64,000 nucleotides of DNA, taken from assembly GCA_963920765.1 (NCBI GenBank), contig OY987244.1, positions 26,702,358-26,766,357 on the forward strand, read 5' to 3'. The position numbers were made by a program, and so were the translations under genes. Of this stretch, positions 46,390 through 56,255 are shown piece after piece (positions within the stretch are counted from its first letter, which is position 1; each line of letters begins with the position of its first letter). The notes under the pieces were generated by a model. It worked only from the letters and a program-made list of their open reading frames with translations, searched no databases and had not been told where the DNA came from. Source of the stretch: Ulota crispa (lineage: Eukaryota > Streptophyta > Bryopsida > Orthotrichales > Orthotrichaceae).

Positions 46390-48030
46390 AAAAGCCGTCA
46401 TAGTTTTAGAATGGAGCTAGCCTAGATTCATGGACGTAAGATTTATATTTGTGATAAGATACTAATATGCCCTATGTCCTACGGACATGATAGCCATTGA
46501 CTTAAGGCTCTCAAATTCAGTACTTGAGCTCTATATCCATGCTTAACCTTCATGGCTTGAGCTCTCAATTTCAGGACTTGAGCTCTCAGTTCCTTGAGCT
46601 CTCAGTTTCAGGACTAGCTCTCGATCCATGATTAACCACGCTCGTAACTTAAATTGCTCGACGGATAAGAGAGATTTAGAATAGGATCAGAGTTGGCCCT
46701 ACATTTGAAGGAACATGTAAGATGGGCCTTATTATCCTGCAAGTCTTTTCTTAGTTACATAAGACTTGGAAATTTTTCTCAATTCCTGCCTTAAATTCCT
46801 GTTTTGGGTTTTTCCGAATTGCACATCCTACACTGTCTACAATGTAGCTCTAGACCTAGCAGCCTAATTTGCAAGTCTTCTATAAAGTTGGCCGGCTGCC
46901 TCCGAATCCAAAAGTACTGTGGTTCACATGTTGGCATGCAAGGGAGGAGAGAAAGGGTGACAGAACACCAGTGTTGCATGTTTCAAGAATTGAGGACTTT
47001 ATGGTGAGACTGCGTACTGACAGACCGCCGAACTATTTGAGACCGCTCCTTTGCCCCTCGCTTTGTAACACACGATCAAACTCCCCATTGGAGCATGTGC
47101 AGCTCCGTGCATTACGCACACTAGACCATGCTTGAAGTTCAACACACTAGACCATGCTTGAAGTTCAACACACAAGACGGGCTCCAAACATCTTGGTGAA
47201 TTAGTGAACAGCAAGGTGACTCACTTCTGGAATTCACTCCTAATGTGGATCTTAATGTGATTTATAGTAGGAGTGAACTTCATACATGGCTCATCCACGT
47301 GCGTGTCACGGCTCATCCATATGAGTGTCTTAGACACTCAGATCACAAAACCCTACTTCAAGCTAATTGCAAACTCACGGGTATCTTAAACTTTAAACTT
47401 TGGGAGTGCGAGTGAACAAAAATAATCTTAAACTTTAAACTTTGGGAGTGCGAGTGAACAAAAATAATTCACTAGTAAACTTTGGGAGTGCGAGTGAACA
47501 AAAATAATTCACTAGTAAACTTTGGGTTCAGTAGTGGGCTGGGACCCTATGAGAGAAACTCGTACACCTGATTTTATGATTGAAGCCCCTAATTGAAGAA
47601 CCGGTCCCCAATTTATAAACAAACTGCAATTACAGTATGTTTGAAGCCCCCTAATTGAAGTATCAGTCCCCAATTGATCCAACAAACTGCAACTACAGGA
47701 TGTTCTTGATCAGTACTTGAGATTTTGCATTACGCGGTTTTCAACATAAGCATTGCCCATATCTCCACCCGGACTTCACATGAGTATCCCTGCATAGATT
47801 TCCCTTCTGCAGTCCTGGTCTGAACGATACCGGCTGAAAGGAGTATTATATCAGGTTCGGTGCCTATTACCGCGTTTATTGACCTACTACCACTCTAAGG
47901 TGGCCCCTTCTTGAATACTTACACCTAAAATCCTTGAATTGATGATTTGCGTGAGTGATCTTGTCACGTTTTCAAAGCCGTGATTTCTCTAGGATAAAAA
48001 TTAGACATAAAAAGTACACAGGTGCATATA
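46390..48030. repeat. gene-free stretch with several small tandem repeats
   Basis: CTTGAGCTCTCA repeats at 46505-46625; a 28-bp duplication ACTAGACCATGCTTGAAGTT at 47117-47172; three copies of AACTTTGGGAGTGCGAGTGA at about 47395-47510; and a 62-bp duplication (GAAGCCCCTAATTGAAG) at 47581-47704. The 47200-47680 part resembles 60110-60480, so both belong to one dispersed repeat family. No gene is supported. Confidence 0.6.
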
Positions 48031-48031
48031 T

Positions 48032-48324
48032 CACTAGAAGAAAAAAGTGTCTTAAACAACTGGTTCACAATGACTACAAATGTCCTAAATGACTATACAA
48101 TGACTACAAATGTCCTAAACGACTATACAATGACTACAAATGTCTTAAACGACTATACAATAACTACAAATGTCCTAAACGATTATACAATAATTACAAA
48201 TGTCCTAAACGACTATACAATAACTACAAATGTCCTAAACGACTATACAATGACTCAATTACAGTCATTTGGGACATTTGTAGTCGTTGTGGAGTAGTTG
48301 TTTATTGCAAGTCTTCTTCTAGTG
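48032..48324. mobile_element. CACTA-like MITE carrying a 30-bp minisatellite
   Basis: Terminal inverted repeats CACTAGAAGAAAA and TTCTTCTAGTG. The interior holds about seven 30-bp units of AATGACTACAAATGTCCTAA plus ACGACTATAC (48058-48256), followed by an inverted partial unit (GGGACATTTGTAGTCGTTGT). Candidate 3-bp flanks TAT/TGT agree at 2 of 3. The 91-residue open frame with NVLNDYT periodicity is the repeat in translation. Confidence 0.75.
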
Positions 48325-48822
48325 TGTATAATAACTGGCCATTACCCCCAGCAAACCATTTTACTGCAGCTAAGGAGGCATCAGCCTACGTCATAAAGAA
48401 CGACACGGCTTGCGTGGGCTCAAAGCTTACGTTGTCAAGCAATTGATAGGATAATACATATATATAGGCCGCGTTAACACAAGAAAATCAAAGCTCTCAA
48501 CCTCAGCTACGCATCGCTCTCATCCGTGCACCACTGACTGGCTGGTGCAGGGAAGTAAAAACCCCTGCTTGACCAGCCTGGTAAGCCATCAGCAAACTGT
48601 CTTTCAAAGGGTTTTCAAGAGATACTGCAAGAAAACAAGTGTCTGCTGGGGTTGAACACACTTATATCACGTAAAATTTACACCTAATGTCTAGAAAAAG
48701 CAACACCTTTCTCTCTCTCCCCTACCCATCATCTAAGAGTTTCCCAGGCGCACAAGAATTTCTTACTAGTAGTAGTCCAATCCTCAACTCACAGCCTGGT
48801 TTGAAAAGAGAACAAGCATCCG
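48325..48822 (-). other. probable 3' untranslated region of MOG1 and intergenic sequence
   Basis: Moderate-GC sequence directly downstream of the MOG1 stop codon. No further gene is seen. Confidence 0.4.
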
Positions 48823-51800
48823 TTACTGCTCCATGACTTCATCTACGTCGTCAATGTAGCCAAAAAGAGACCAGTCCAGTATCCTGAAGGTCGACAGGAC
48901 TTGTTTGACGACGTCGGCAGCCGCCATACATCCTGCCACGGTGGCCGGCACAGTGGCACCTGCTCCCACTACTGCCGCACTTTCACTTTGCTCACTGAGA
49001 ACCAAAACAATGTCGGATCAATTCATGTACACATGAACTATCATCAGAAAAAACAGCAGTCGAAACAGTTACAATCAATATACAAAGCATATAACACAAG
49101 GTCATTCACATCATCCACTGAATGGAAAGCTTAATCAAGGTCTTTACCTGATAGCAAGAGGCTCGTAGACAGTAATCAGAATATCTGTCTCAACCCTACG
49201 CAACCGGATGTTTACCAAGTACACCTACCCAAATGGAAATATTAAATAAAAAAGCAACTGTTAGTCTACAAGATTCATACATACATTGCGACTGTGTCAA
49301 AACCAATATAAATAGTTTCTGATTGCTCGAATGATGAAAAGTGGCCGCTTCTATGTCTTTATGGTTGAGAAAACAGGGAAAATTTCATGGCTACCCCTGA
49401 AGTTTGCCATATTTTCATAGATACCCCTGTTTTTTCAGAAATTTCACAAATACCCTTGGATCAAAATTTTCAGGTGTTTGTTTTGTTGTGCATGTCACTT
49501 TCCCTTCTTCCTTTGTGCGCACGCATAACAAGAAAGAAGTAGTGTGCGCACAAAGGGAGAAGGAAGTGACAATGCACAACAAAACAAACGCCTGAAAATT
49601 TTGGTCCAAGGGTGTTTGTGAAATTTCTGAAAAAGCAGGGGTATCTATGAAAATATGGCAATCTTCAGGGGTATCCATGAAATTTTCCCTAGAAAATATC
49701 ATTTAGTAAGCAAGGAAGGAAAACTTTCTCTTTTAGCTCGTGCATTTAAAAGGGGTTTAATGGTACGATGGAAACAACGGAAAAATCTGGAACAGAAAAT
49801 ACGAATATCTGGAACGTAGATATTCTGCTATAGCCTCACACAATTCGGCAAACAAAAGTTGCCTTCTTATAAACGTCATGCACACACGGGGACTAGAACC
49901 TAAAGGAAGCAATCGTGACTGAACCGTACCCGCACGAGGTTGGACGCTTCAGGACCTTGGCGACCCTTGGCAATCGCCTGCGCATTCAAGCAGAGGAAGA
50001 TCAAAACATCGGTCCTATGGTGCATGACACTTATAACCAACAATTCCCAATTCAAGTGGTTAGCCTAAGGCTTTGTCAAAAAAAGAAGTTATCAAAAATT
50101 TGAGTCCACCAAGATGAAGCTTAGGGTTTGTCCCGCTTGGTAGTGGATTTGCTTTTGAGCTAATGAGTATATTTGTTGTGCTTTAATATTTCTTGTTTGG
50201 CCAATAGTTGCTGGGTATAAGTGTCATGCACTATATTTCAGATAAACAGACACTAGTCAAAAAAGCCAGTTCCGGAAAAGAAAAGAGATCTTGGCCAGAG
50301 CGGCATACCATGGTGCCAACCACAGAATTCACAGTGGTGGCTTCATCCAGATTGGGAAAGAGTGCTGCAGGGACGCTACTTTCTTCCTGAACAACCTGTT
50401 TCCCAACCCCTTCATCACAGCCGCTTAAAACGAGGACGCCATGGCTGTCAGCTCCATCCAGTTCCTTTACAAAACAATCACTCCTGAAGTACAGTGGCCT
50501 ACCAAAAAGATACATTTTTCTTTTTTATCACCTTGCTCTCATGGATTTGAGGAGCTTGCAATTCAAAAATACATACATCAAACCAACATTAGTACCAAGA
50601 TAATTCCCGATAAGCAGCTTGTCAAAATCAAGAAATAATATGCTGGCTATATTTGCTGCCAAAAATGACTTCAAAAAAGGTGAAAATTTGGAGAGGCGAC
50701 AATCTTTTTGGCAGGGCACTGTACAACCTACTGAAGAGGTTTCAAAGCTCCGTAATGTCCTACTGGTCTGTATTCGAGCACTTGTCTTAAACATGGAAGT
50801 AAGGTAACAACACTCATAACCATCACTGTACCCATAACCATCACCTCTAAGATCTTGGAAAATCTGTGGAACACTTATAACCATCACTGTACCCATAACC
50901 ATCACCTCTAAAATCTTGGAAAATCTGTGGAAGTGAATAGATGTAATTACAAGGATGCACATGTGAAAATGAAACCTTAGTGTTGGTATTAGGTGCAATT
51001 GCAGTCGGCTCTTTAAAATTCACAACTTATTCTCACAGTATCCAAATAATACATTCAAAAGTGCAAACTCATCATTTTTCTCTTGCTAAAAGGATCCTAT
51101 AATTTGCTAGATGTTTATTAATAATCATCATGTTCAAAACCCTTAATTTGATGGTTATGGGTGCTGCTACCTTAAGCACCAACTAATGACTTCACAATCA
51201 TTTCGTATGTATATCTGCACCGCTTAAAAGAACTGCTAAGTCCGCCGTTCCTCCTACATCCAGAAGTACATACGTAAAACCTAGGGTTTAGAAGAAACCA
51301 TAGCTTCAACAGAAATGTTATAGAACACGGGAGGCATAGCATACCAGGCTGTTCTCAGATGCTTGTTCGACGGCTAGGTCTTCCAAAAACCAGCGGGCAC
51401 TACCCGCATCGGCGACATTGTCTTTGAGCTCTAAAAGCTCGACAATGAAGCTCTCATCCCGGTTGGGATCCTGGAAGACTTCCTGGAGAATCAAATCCAA
51501 ACAATGTCTGGAAGGCAGAATAAAAATTGAGAATGCATCGCTATGATGATGACTAACGTGGCGCACATCCACTATAAAAGTAAACCATAAATCGCAACTA
51601 CAAACGGTAAAACCCTAACGAAGAGAGTTGATACCTGATTGTTGGGAACTTCCCGAACGTCGCTCACATCCTGAGAGAGAGAGAGAGAGAGATCATCAGA
51701 TACCACTCGAAGGTAAAACTCACACAGACGAAACAAGCACAGATATTCAAACCACGAAGGTTCAAGCAATCCATACAAGAGAAACTCAGACTTAATACAA

Positions 51801-52118
51801 CTTCAAAACTAAGTTCAATTCAATACAACTCCAAAACTAAGGTCAATTCAATAAAGCTCCAAAACTAAGTTCAATTCAATACAACTCCAAAACTAAGTTA
51901 AGGTCAGTTCAACGCAACTCCAAAACTAAGTTCAATTCAATACAACTCCAAAACTAAGGTCAATTCAATACAACTCCAAAACTAAGTTCAATTCAATACG
52001 TCACCGAAAATGCACTACTGGAGAATCACAAAAGATGGAAAGAAACGAAGAGTAACAGAAGACTTACTTTGAATCGGGCGGGAAAGCTGCATGTGATAGC
52101 GCCACCAAACAACATCAT
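48823..52118 (-). CDS. MOG1: MOG1/RANGRF Ran-binding nuclear transport factor (202 aa, 7 exons)
   Basis: In transcript order the exons are 52068-52118, 51635-51670, 51345-51482, 50309-50395, 49930-49977, 49148-49224 and 48823-48994 (609 nt, in frame). Motifs follow plant MOG1: MLFGGAITCSFPARFKDVSD, REVPNNQEVFQDPNRDES, FIVELLELKDNV, GSARWFLEDLA, AIAKGRQGPEASNLVRVYLV, VETDILITVYEPLAI, SESAAVVGAG and a C-terminal STFRILDWSLFG. MOG1 binds Ran and promotes nucleotide release in nuclear protein import; a nuclear or cytosolic location is expected. The start is one of two adjacent ATGs (52116 or 52113). Five of six introns are phase 0. A (CT)n microsatellite at 51672-51690 forms the pyrimidine tract before exon 2. 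Intron 5 carries a Mutator-like MITE, and introns 1 and 3 carry tandem repeats. Confidence 0.93.
49376..49689. mobile_element. Mutator-like foldback MITE, family M1 copy C (MOG1 intron 5)
   Basis: Ends GGGAAAATTTCATGGCTACC and its inverse. Flanking 9-mers GAGAAAACA and TAGAAAATA agree at 7 of 9. Same family as 7973 and 15710. Confidence 0.8.
50809..50933. repeat. tandem duplication in MOG1 intron 3
   Basis: Two head-to-tail copies of about 63 bp containing CATCACTGTACCCATAACCA and CTTGGAAAATCTGTGG, almost identical. Confidence 0.85.
51793..51999. repeat. 28-bp tandem array in MOG1 intron 1
   Basis: About seven units of CAACTCCAAAACTAAGTTCA plus ATTCAATA, with variants (GGTCAATTCAATA). It lies entirely within the intron between exons 1 and 2. 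Confidence 0.9.
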
Positions 52119-52229
52119 CTTCAGCGGATTTTCTGAAATTTTTATATAAGAAAAACAGCATAAGCTTAATGAAAGTTCCACATCCTCACGATCTCCTCCT
52201 CAGATATGACGAAAAAATGGACAAAAAGC

Positions 52230-52595
52230 ATACCTCGCTGCTTGAGAAAAATGAATCAAATTAGGTCGACGTAAAATTCAGTAAAAAAATTCAACTGATT
52301 GATTACTCAGTTTCATTCAACAAAGCAAACAACGTCCGATCGAAGCGAACAAGGATTGATTACAGATTATGAGATGTTATGAAACCCTAGACCTTCAATT
52401 GATACCGACACGTAAGCTTACCAGTGGACAAAAAGCCTAGCACGCTGCTTGAAAAAAATTAATCAAATTAGGTCGACAAAAATTGAGTAAAAAAATTCAA
52501 CTGATTGATTACTCAGCTTCGTTTAACAAAGCAAACAACGTCCGATCGGAGCGAACAAGGATTGATTACAGATTACGAGATGTTATGAAACCCTA
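52230..52595 (-). repeat. tandem duplication in the MOG1 5' region
   Basis: Blocks 52230-52393 and 52434-52595 are near-identical (CAACTGATTGATTACTCAG, GCAAACAACGTCCGATCG, GATGTTATGAAACCCTAGA), about 203 bp apart. They lie upstream of the MOG1 start, so the promoter or leader has been duplicated. Each copy ends in an AAACCCTAG telo-box-like motif. Confidence 0.88.
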
Positions 52596-52599
52596 GATT

Positions 52600-53450
52600 G
52601 ATAGAAAAAACCGACACGTACCAGTGATATTCATGATGGCGGACTCAAGTGGGCATCAAAATTGTTGCAAAAGCTTCGCCAAATCAAGTGAGTTTGTGAA
52701 ACTAAATTGTAGTGGATTTGTTTTGAGCAGAATCGATGATGATGATACTGTGAGATCCTCCTGAGGATCGAGATCTTCTCGAGAATCTTTTGTTTGTGCT
52801 TTTCTCGGGTTCACTCCGATTAGGTTTTCAGAAAGTGCATACGAAACCTGCACTAGAGTAAGCTTAGGTGTACTAAAACAAGACGAAGAGGAAAAGGAGT
52901 AAAAACTAAAAGAAATTCAAAATATGAGGAAGCGGGACACGTTGCCTTGGAAGGGGAAGCGTGTCGAAAGGCGACATGGAGGTGACCGACGGCCAGGATT
53001 AGCCCAATCTCGTTGGGCTTGCATTCTAGTCAGGTCATTTACTGAAGCGGGTGCATTCAGGCTTGAAGACGAAGGTTTATGCATTTTGTGCATATTTTTC
53101 CAGAAAAAAAAAAAAAAAAAACATCTGATGAGAAAAAGGCATACAAAATTTCAGGCCACTAAAATAACTGGATCGATTAATCCCTTCATTATACTATAAA
53201 TGACTATTTCAAATCATCAATAGAATAATGCGTATCTTTTATTTACATATCGCATCATTCGCATTACAAGTAGAATACAGGGTTCCTTTTGCCTAGACAC
53301 AATATAATGAGTATTTGTCTTATCACACCATTCATTTCTTTATTTCAATATTTTTATAACCAAAAAATAGATCAAGAACGTGCAAAAATAACCAAATTAT
53401 GGATGCACTACTGCTTTTTGTATAAATCCTGCTGTTCCACAAAAAACCAC
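52600..53450. other. intergenic stretch between the MOG1 promoter and an organelle-derived insert
   Basis: No supported gene. A poly-A run of 18 lies near 53104. Confidence 0.4.
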
Positions 53451-53454
53451 TATT

Positions 53455-53529
53455 TGGCAAGAGTAGGATTTGAACCTACACAACATTCAGATTATGAGCC
53501 TGACAAGTTACCAATTACTCTATCCCACG
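53455..53529 (-). pseudogene. trnfM: organelle-type initiator tRNA-Met(CAU) remnant
   Basis: The minus strand reads CGTGGGATAGAGTAATTGG, then the anticodon arm TCAGGCTCATAATCTGA with CAT, then GTAGGTTCAAATCCTAC as the T arm. The acceptor ends can pair with several G-U pairs and a C-C mismatch at position 1-72, where initiator tRNAs carry a mismatch. The pattern resembles plant mitochondrial trnfM that has accumulated C-to-T and G-to-A changes plus a 2-nt gain in the variable loop. It is most likely a nuclear insertion of mitochondrial (less likely plastid) DNA. Flanks are too decayed for me to identify. Confidence 0.65.
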
Positions 53530-53620
53530 CACATAATAAGGTTTTCTTCAACGGTGCTACAAAATATTCAAGGAATCTAATGGTCCAGATTAGTCTGGAG
53601 CTATTCCACAGCTTATACTA

Positions 53621-54382
53621 AGGTCATCCTCAATCCACCCACAATCCACCCGCAATCCACCCACAATCCACCCGCAATCCACCCGGCATAAAGGCCCGAT
53701 ATACCAATCCTGACAGTTCTTCATACAAAAATGACGGTATATGATTTGAAGAGCATGAAAATATTCATTCTAAAAGTGCAATAAAATTTTGGGTTTGGAC
53801 TCATGATTTAGATATATCACATCAAATGTTAGCTAATTTCCAAAAAATTTAGAGGCCTTTTCAAATCAAGCCTAAATAAGGAAATTTTAGTAAAGGGGTT
53901 ACTAGAACTTGGTGCAATTGCCATCTACTATATTAAAATTTCCTTATTTAGGCTTGATTTGAAGAGGCCTCTAAGTTTTTTGGAAGTTAGCTAACATTTG
54001 ATGTGATTTATCTAAATCATGCAATGTCCAAACCAAAACTTTATTACATTTTTAGATTGAGAAATTTCATGCCCTTCAAACCACATAATTTTTGTGTGAT
54101 TTGCTATTAACTCCTAAATGTCAGGGGGGCATAGTACATACGTTGTTGTATATTTGCCATTTGTTATCAATAAGAAATTTTAGCTTGGAATTACAAATAG
54201 CTCACTAGAACCGTGTTTATCTATATTTCAACTTCTTTGTTAATCTCAAATACAATAGAGGTGTGGATCCATTCCAAATACAAGAAAGATACCCTACATT
54301 GTACTGGTCGCAAAGGGCCGGGTTAATAAATCACGATTAATATAGCGGCCTTTATGCCCGGGTGGACTGAGGATGCCCTTAT
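53621..54382. mobile_element. Harbinger-like element with expanded left end and nested insert
   Basis: Left end AAGGTCATCCTCAATCCACC and right end (minus strand) AAGGGCATCCTCAGTCCACC, each followed by GGCATAAAGGCC. In the left end the CACCC-[AG]CAATC decamer is repeated five times (53631-53685). An internal hairpin occupies about 53800-54030, and the YTAA MITE at 54111 is nested inside. Confidence 0.65.
54111..54322. mobile_element. YTAA-flanked MITE, short subfamily, copy 3
   Basis: Flanked by TTAA at 54107-54110 and 54323-54326. Interior ATAGAGGTGTGGATCCATTC and GGTCGCAAAGGGC are shared with 8928. Terminal repeats are worn (CTCCTAAATG / GGGCCGG). Confidence 0.75.
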
Positions 54383-55660
54383 GAATCTTAACGCGGTGAA
54401 GCACACCTCACTCCGCGGTCGTTGGCCCTGCTTACCCTACCAGGGTTTAGCAGACCGAGGCTTGGGGTAGCCGGTGTAGCTCGTGCAGAAGCTTTTCCTG
54501 CGACACGGGAGAGACGGACCCTTTGATACTCTTCTCAATCGTTTTGCTCAGCTCGTTTCCACTTCCTGAGGACCGTTGCCCTCCTTTGTCGGTACGATTT
54601 TTCGAAATCGTGGATTGTTGAACTTGTTTACAGTAACTTACCAAGCGTGTTTCTTTTGCCGAAGTTTTCAGGTTTTCTTTAAGAGTATTTGCTTAACAAT
54701 TTTGTTGAGAATGCAATCTTGTTCCATATTGAAACTTGCGAAAAAGACCGGCGTCTTTTTGTAGGAGCTCGTAGTGTGAGCTTCGATATCCTTTAGCAAC
54801 GGGAATATCACCATTTTTATTTGCATCATGGACTGAACACAACAGAACAGTTGAACTTGAACAATGTAAAAGCGCCTCAGCTTATTAAGTAATCATCTTC
54901 TCGTGCCATTTGCTCTCCTTGAGTTACCAGGAGGTCATTTTTAAATCTTGGATCGGTGTGTGTTGTTGGATTGCCTCTAAGGTGAGCTCGTTTCTCCGTC
55001 GAACTTTTTTAGGTTTTAATAGAGTGTGAGCTTATTGATTATTTCTGAGTATGACTTCTTCAGGGACGAATGCATGTTGAAATTTGCAAATGACGCGTGT
55101 AGTAGCTTCAGGGTTTAAATTTTTGGCGAAAGATTACTTCGTTGTTCCCTCGACATTGGAGGAAATCCGGAGGGAATGAAAAGCAGTGGAGGAATCTTGT
55201 CAAATTTTGCCAGAAATTTAAACCCTGAGTAGCTTAGAATGTGAGCTTCATTAGCTTCCTAGTGCTCGGGATATCAGTATTTTCCATTGGAGAAGAATAA
55301 TTAGAGGACAATCAAATTTGAACAATGTATTGAACCTTTTGATCAACCTCGCGTCCTGGCGCTGTTCCGAATAACGTATGCTTGCCACGGTAACAATGTC
55401 AGATCTTTTTTTTACCTTCTGTGTACGTGGTATGAGTGTACTGTAAACTGCCTTCTGAGGTTTGTAGCACTAGTTTTCCTTTTTTTAATTGTAATTTTCA
55501 ATAGATGATTGGATTAGCTAGTAGAACGCCGGACTCCTATAAATCGTAAAACCCTATGGAGTGGAGCGATTAGGGTTTGAGTTGAAGCCGAAAATCCTTG
55601 GGGTTGGATCAGATACTTTCGAATTAGGGTTTCTCTCGGGGTTGATCATACGGACCTTCG
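54383..55660. other. intergenic or 5' flanking sequence of WAV2
   Basis: Moderate-GC sequence without a supported exon. A 65-residue minus-strand frame at 54447-54644 (KNRTDKGGQRSSGSGNELSK) is codon-like but unrecognised. It may belong to an unresolved small gene. Confidence 0.3.
55109..55227. mobile_element. hAT-type MITE, family H2, copy 2 (119 bp)
   Basis: Ends CAGGGTTTAAATTTTTGGCG and CCAGAAATTTAAACCCTG, flanked by a perfect 8-bp duplication AGTAGCTT (55101-55108, 55228-55235). The core is shared with 26184. Confidence 0.88.
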
Positions 55661-55664
55661 GTTT

Positions 55665-55672
55665 TATAAATA
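55665..55672 (+). promoter_or_regulatory. candidate TATA box of WAV2
   Basis: TATAAATA about 590 bp before the start codon, with AGGGTTT motifs just upstream. A splice acceptor-like TTGTTGTGCAG at 56204-56214 suggests a 5' leader intron that contains the MITE at 55899. Confidence 0.4.
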
Positions 55673-55898
55673 CATCAAGGTCCGCCTTCTATTAGCCTCA
55701 CAGATTATATTATTAGAATATAACACCGAGTTGTGTTTGAGACTCTTCAAATGTGAATCCAAGAATCTGAAATGGAGCCTCGGTCTCCGCACTCATTTGT
55801 GTAGATCTTAGGATGCTGGCTTTGTTAGTGGTTGTTACTTGTTAGTGTTGGGAGTGTGTGGGAGGGTCAGTATTTTGATTGATTAAGGCCATGCTAAC

Positions 55899-56184
55899 CA
55901 GGGCTTCTTTTTTTTTTTCATTTTTTAAGAAGTGCCAAGGTGGCGATTTAAAATGTTATAGCGGTGCTCCAAATTTCAACATTCATCCACATGTTGGGTA
56001 GAAAACATCACATTAGCACATATTACATTTCTATAACTTGATTTTCATCCACAATTTGGCAATTTCATCCTTCAAAAAAAATTGAAGCTTTTTTGGCAAT
56101 TTCATCCAAGTTTTTTGGCATTTTTTAGCCAGACTGTTTTTTTTGGTGCAATTTGGCACCAGAAAGCCAAAAATAAAAGCCCTG
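55899..56184. mobile_element. hAT-type MITE, family H1, copy 1 (WAV2 leader)
   Basis: 286 bp with ends CAGGGCTTC plus T-tract and AAAATAAAAGCCCTG, flanked by ATGCTAAC (55891-55898) and ATGCTAAT (56185-56192), 7 of 8 identical. Interior AACATTCATCCACATRTTGG is shared with 61981. Confidence 0.87.
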
Positions 56185-56255
56185 ATGCTAATCACGTGAT
56201 ACTTTGTTGTGCAGCAATCTGGGTGAGGGTGGGGTTCAGACCACGACCAGCAAGG

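Noticed and set aside
48058..48256. Regular 30-bp repeats resembling a CRISPR array
   Set aside because: The repeats are head to tail without unique spacers, lie inside a CACTA-like MITE, and the genome is a plant nuclear one.
49130..51345. MOG1 model lacking the exons at 49930-49977 and 50309-50395
   Set aside because: Skipping them keeps the frame but deletes the conserved AIAKGRQG..NLVR segment; including them restores family length and phase.
53289..53621. 110-residue open frame containing ARVGFEPTQ
   Set aside because: That peptide is the usual artefact of translating the T arm of a tRNA; the region is a tRNA remnant.
56082..56255. Upstream extension of the WAV2 open frame by 58 residues
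   Set aside because: Those residues come from the hAT-type MITE and the leader; conserved WAV2/ABHD13 sequence begins at MGGWWTW.
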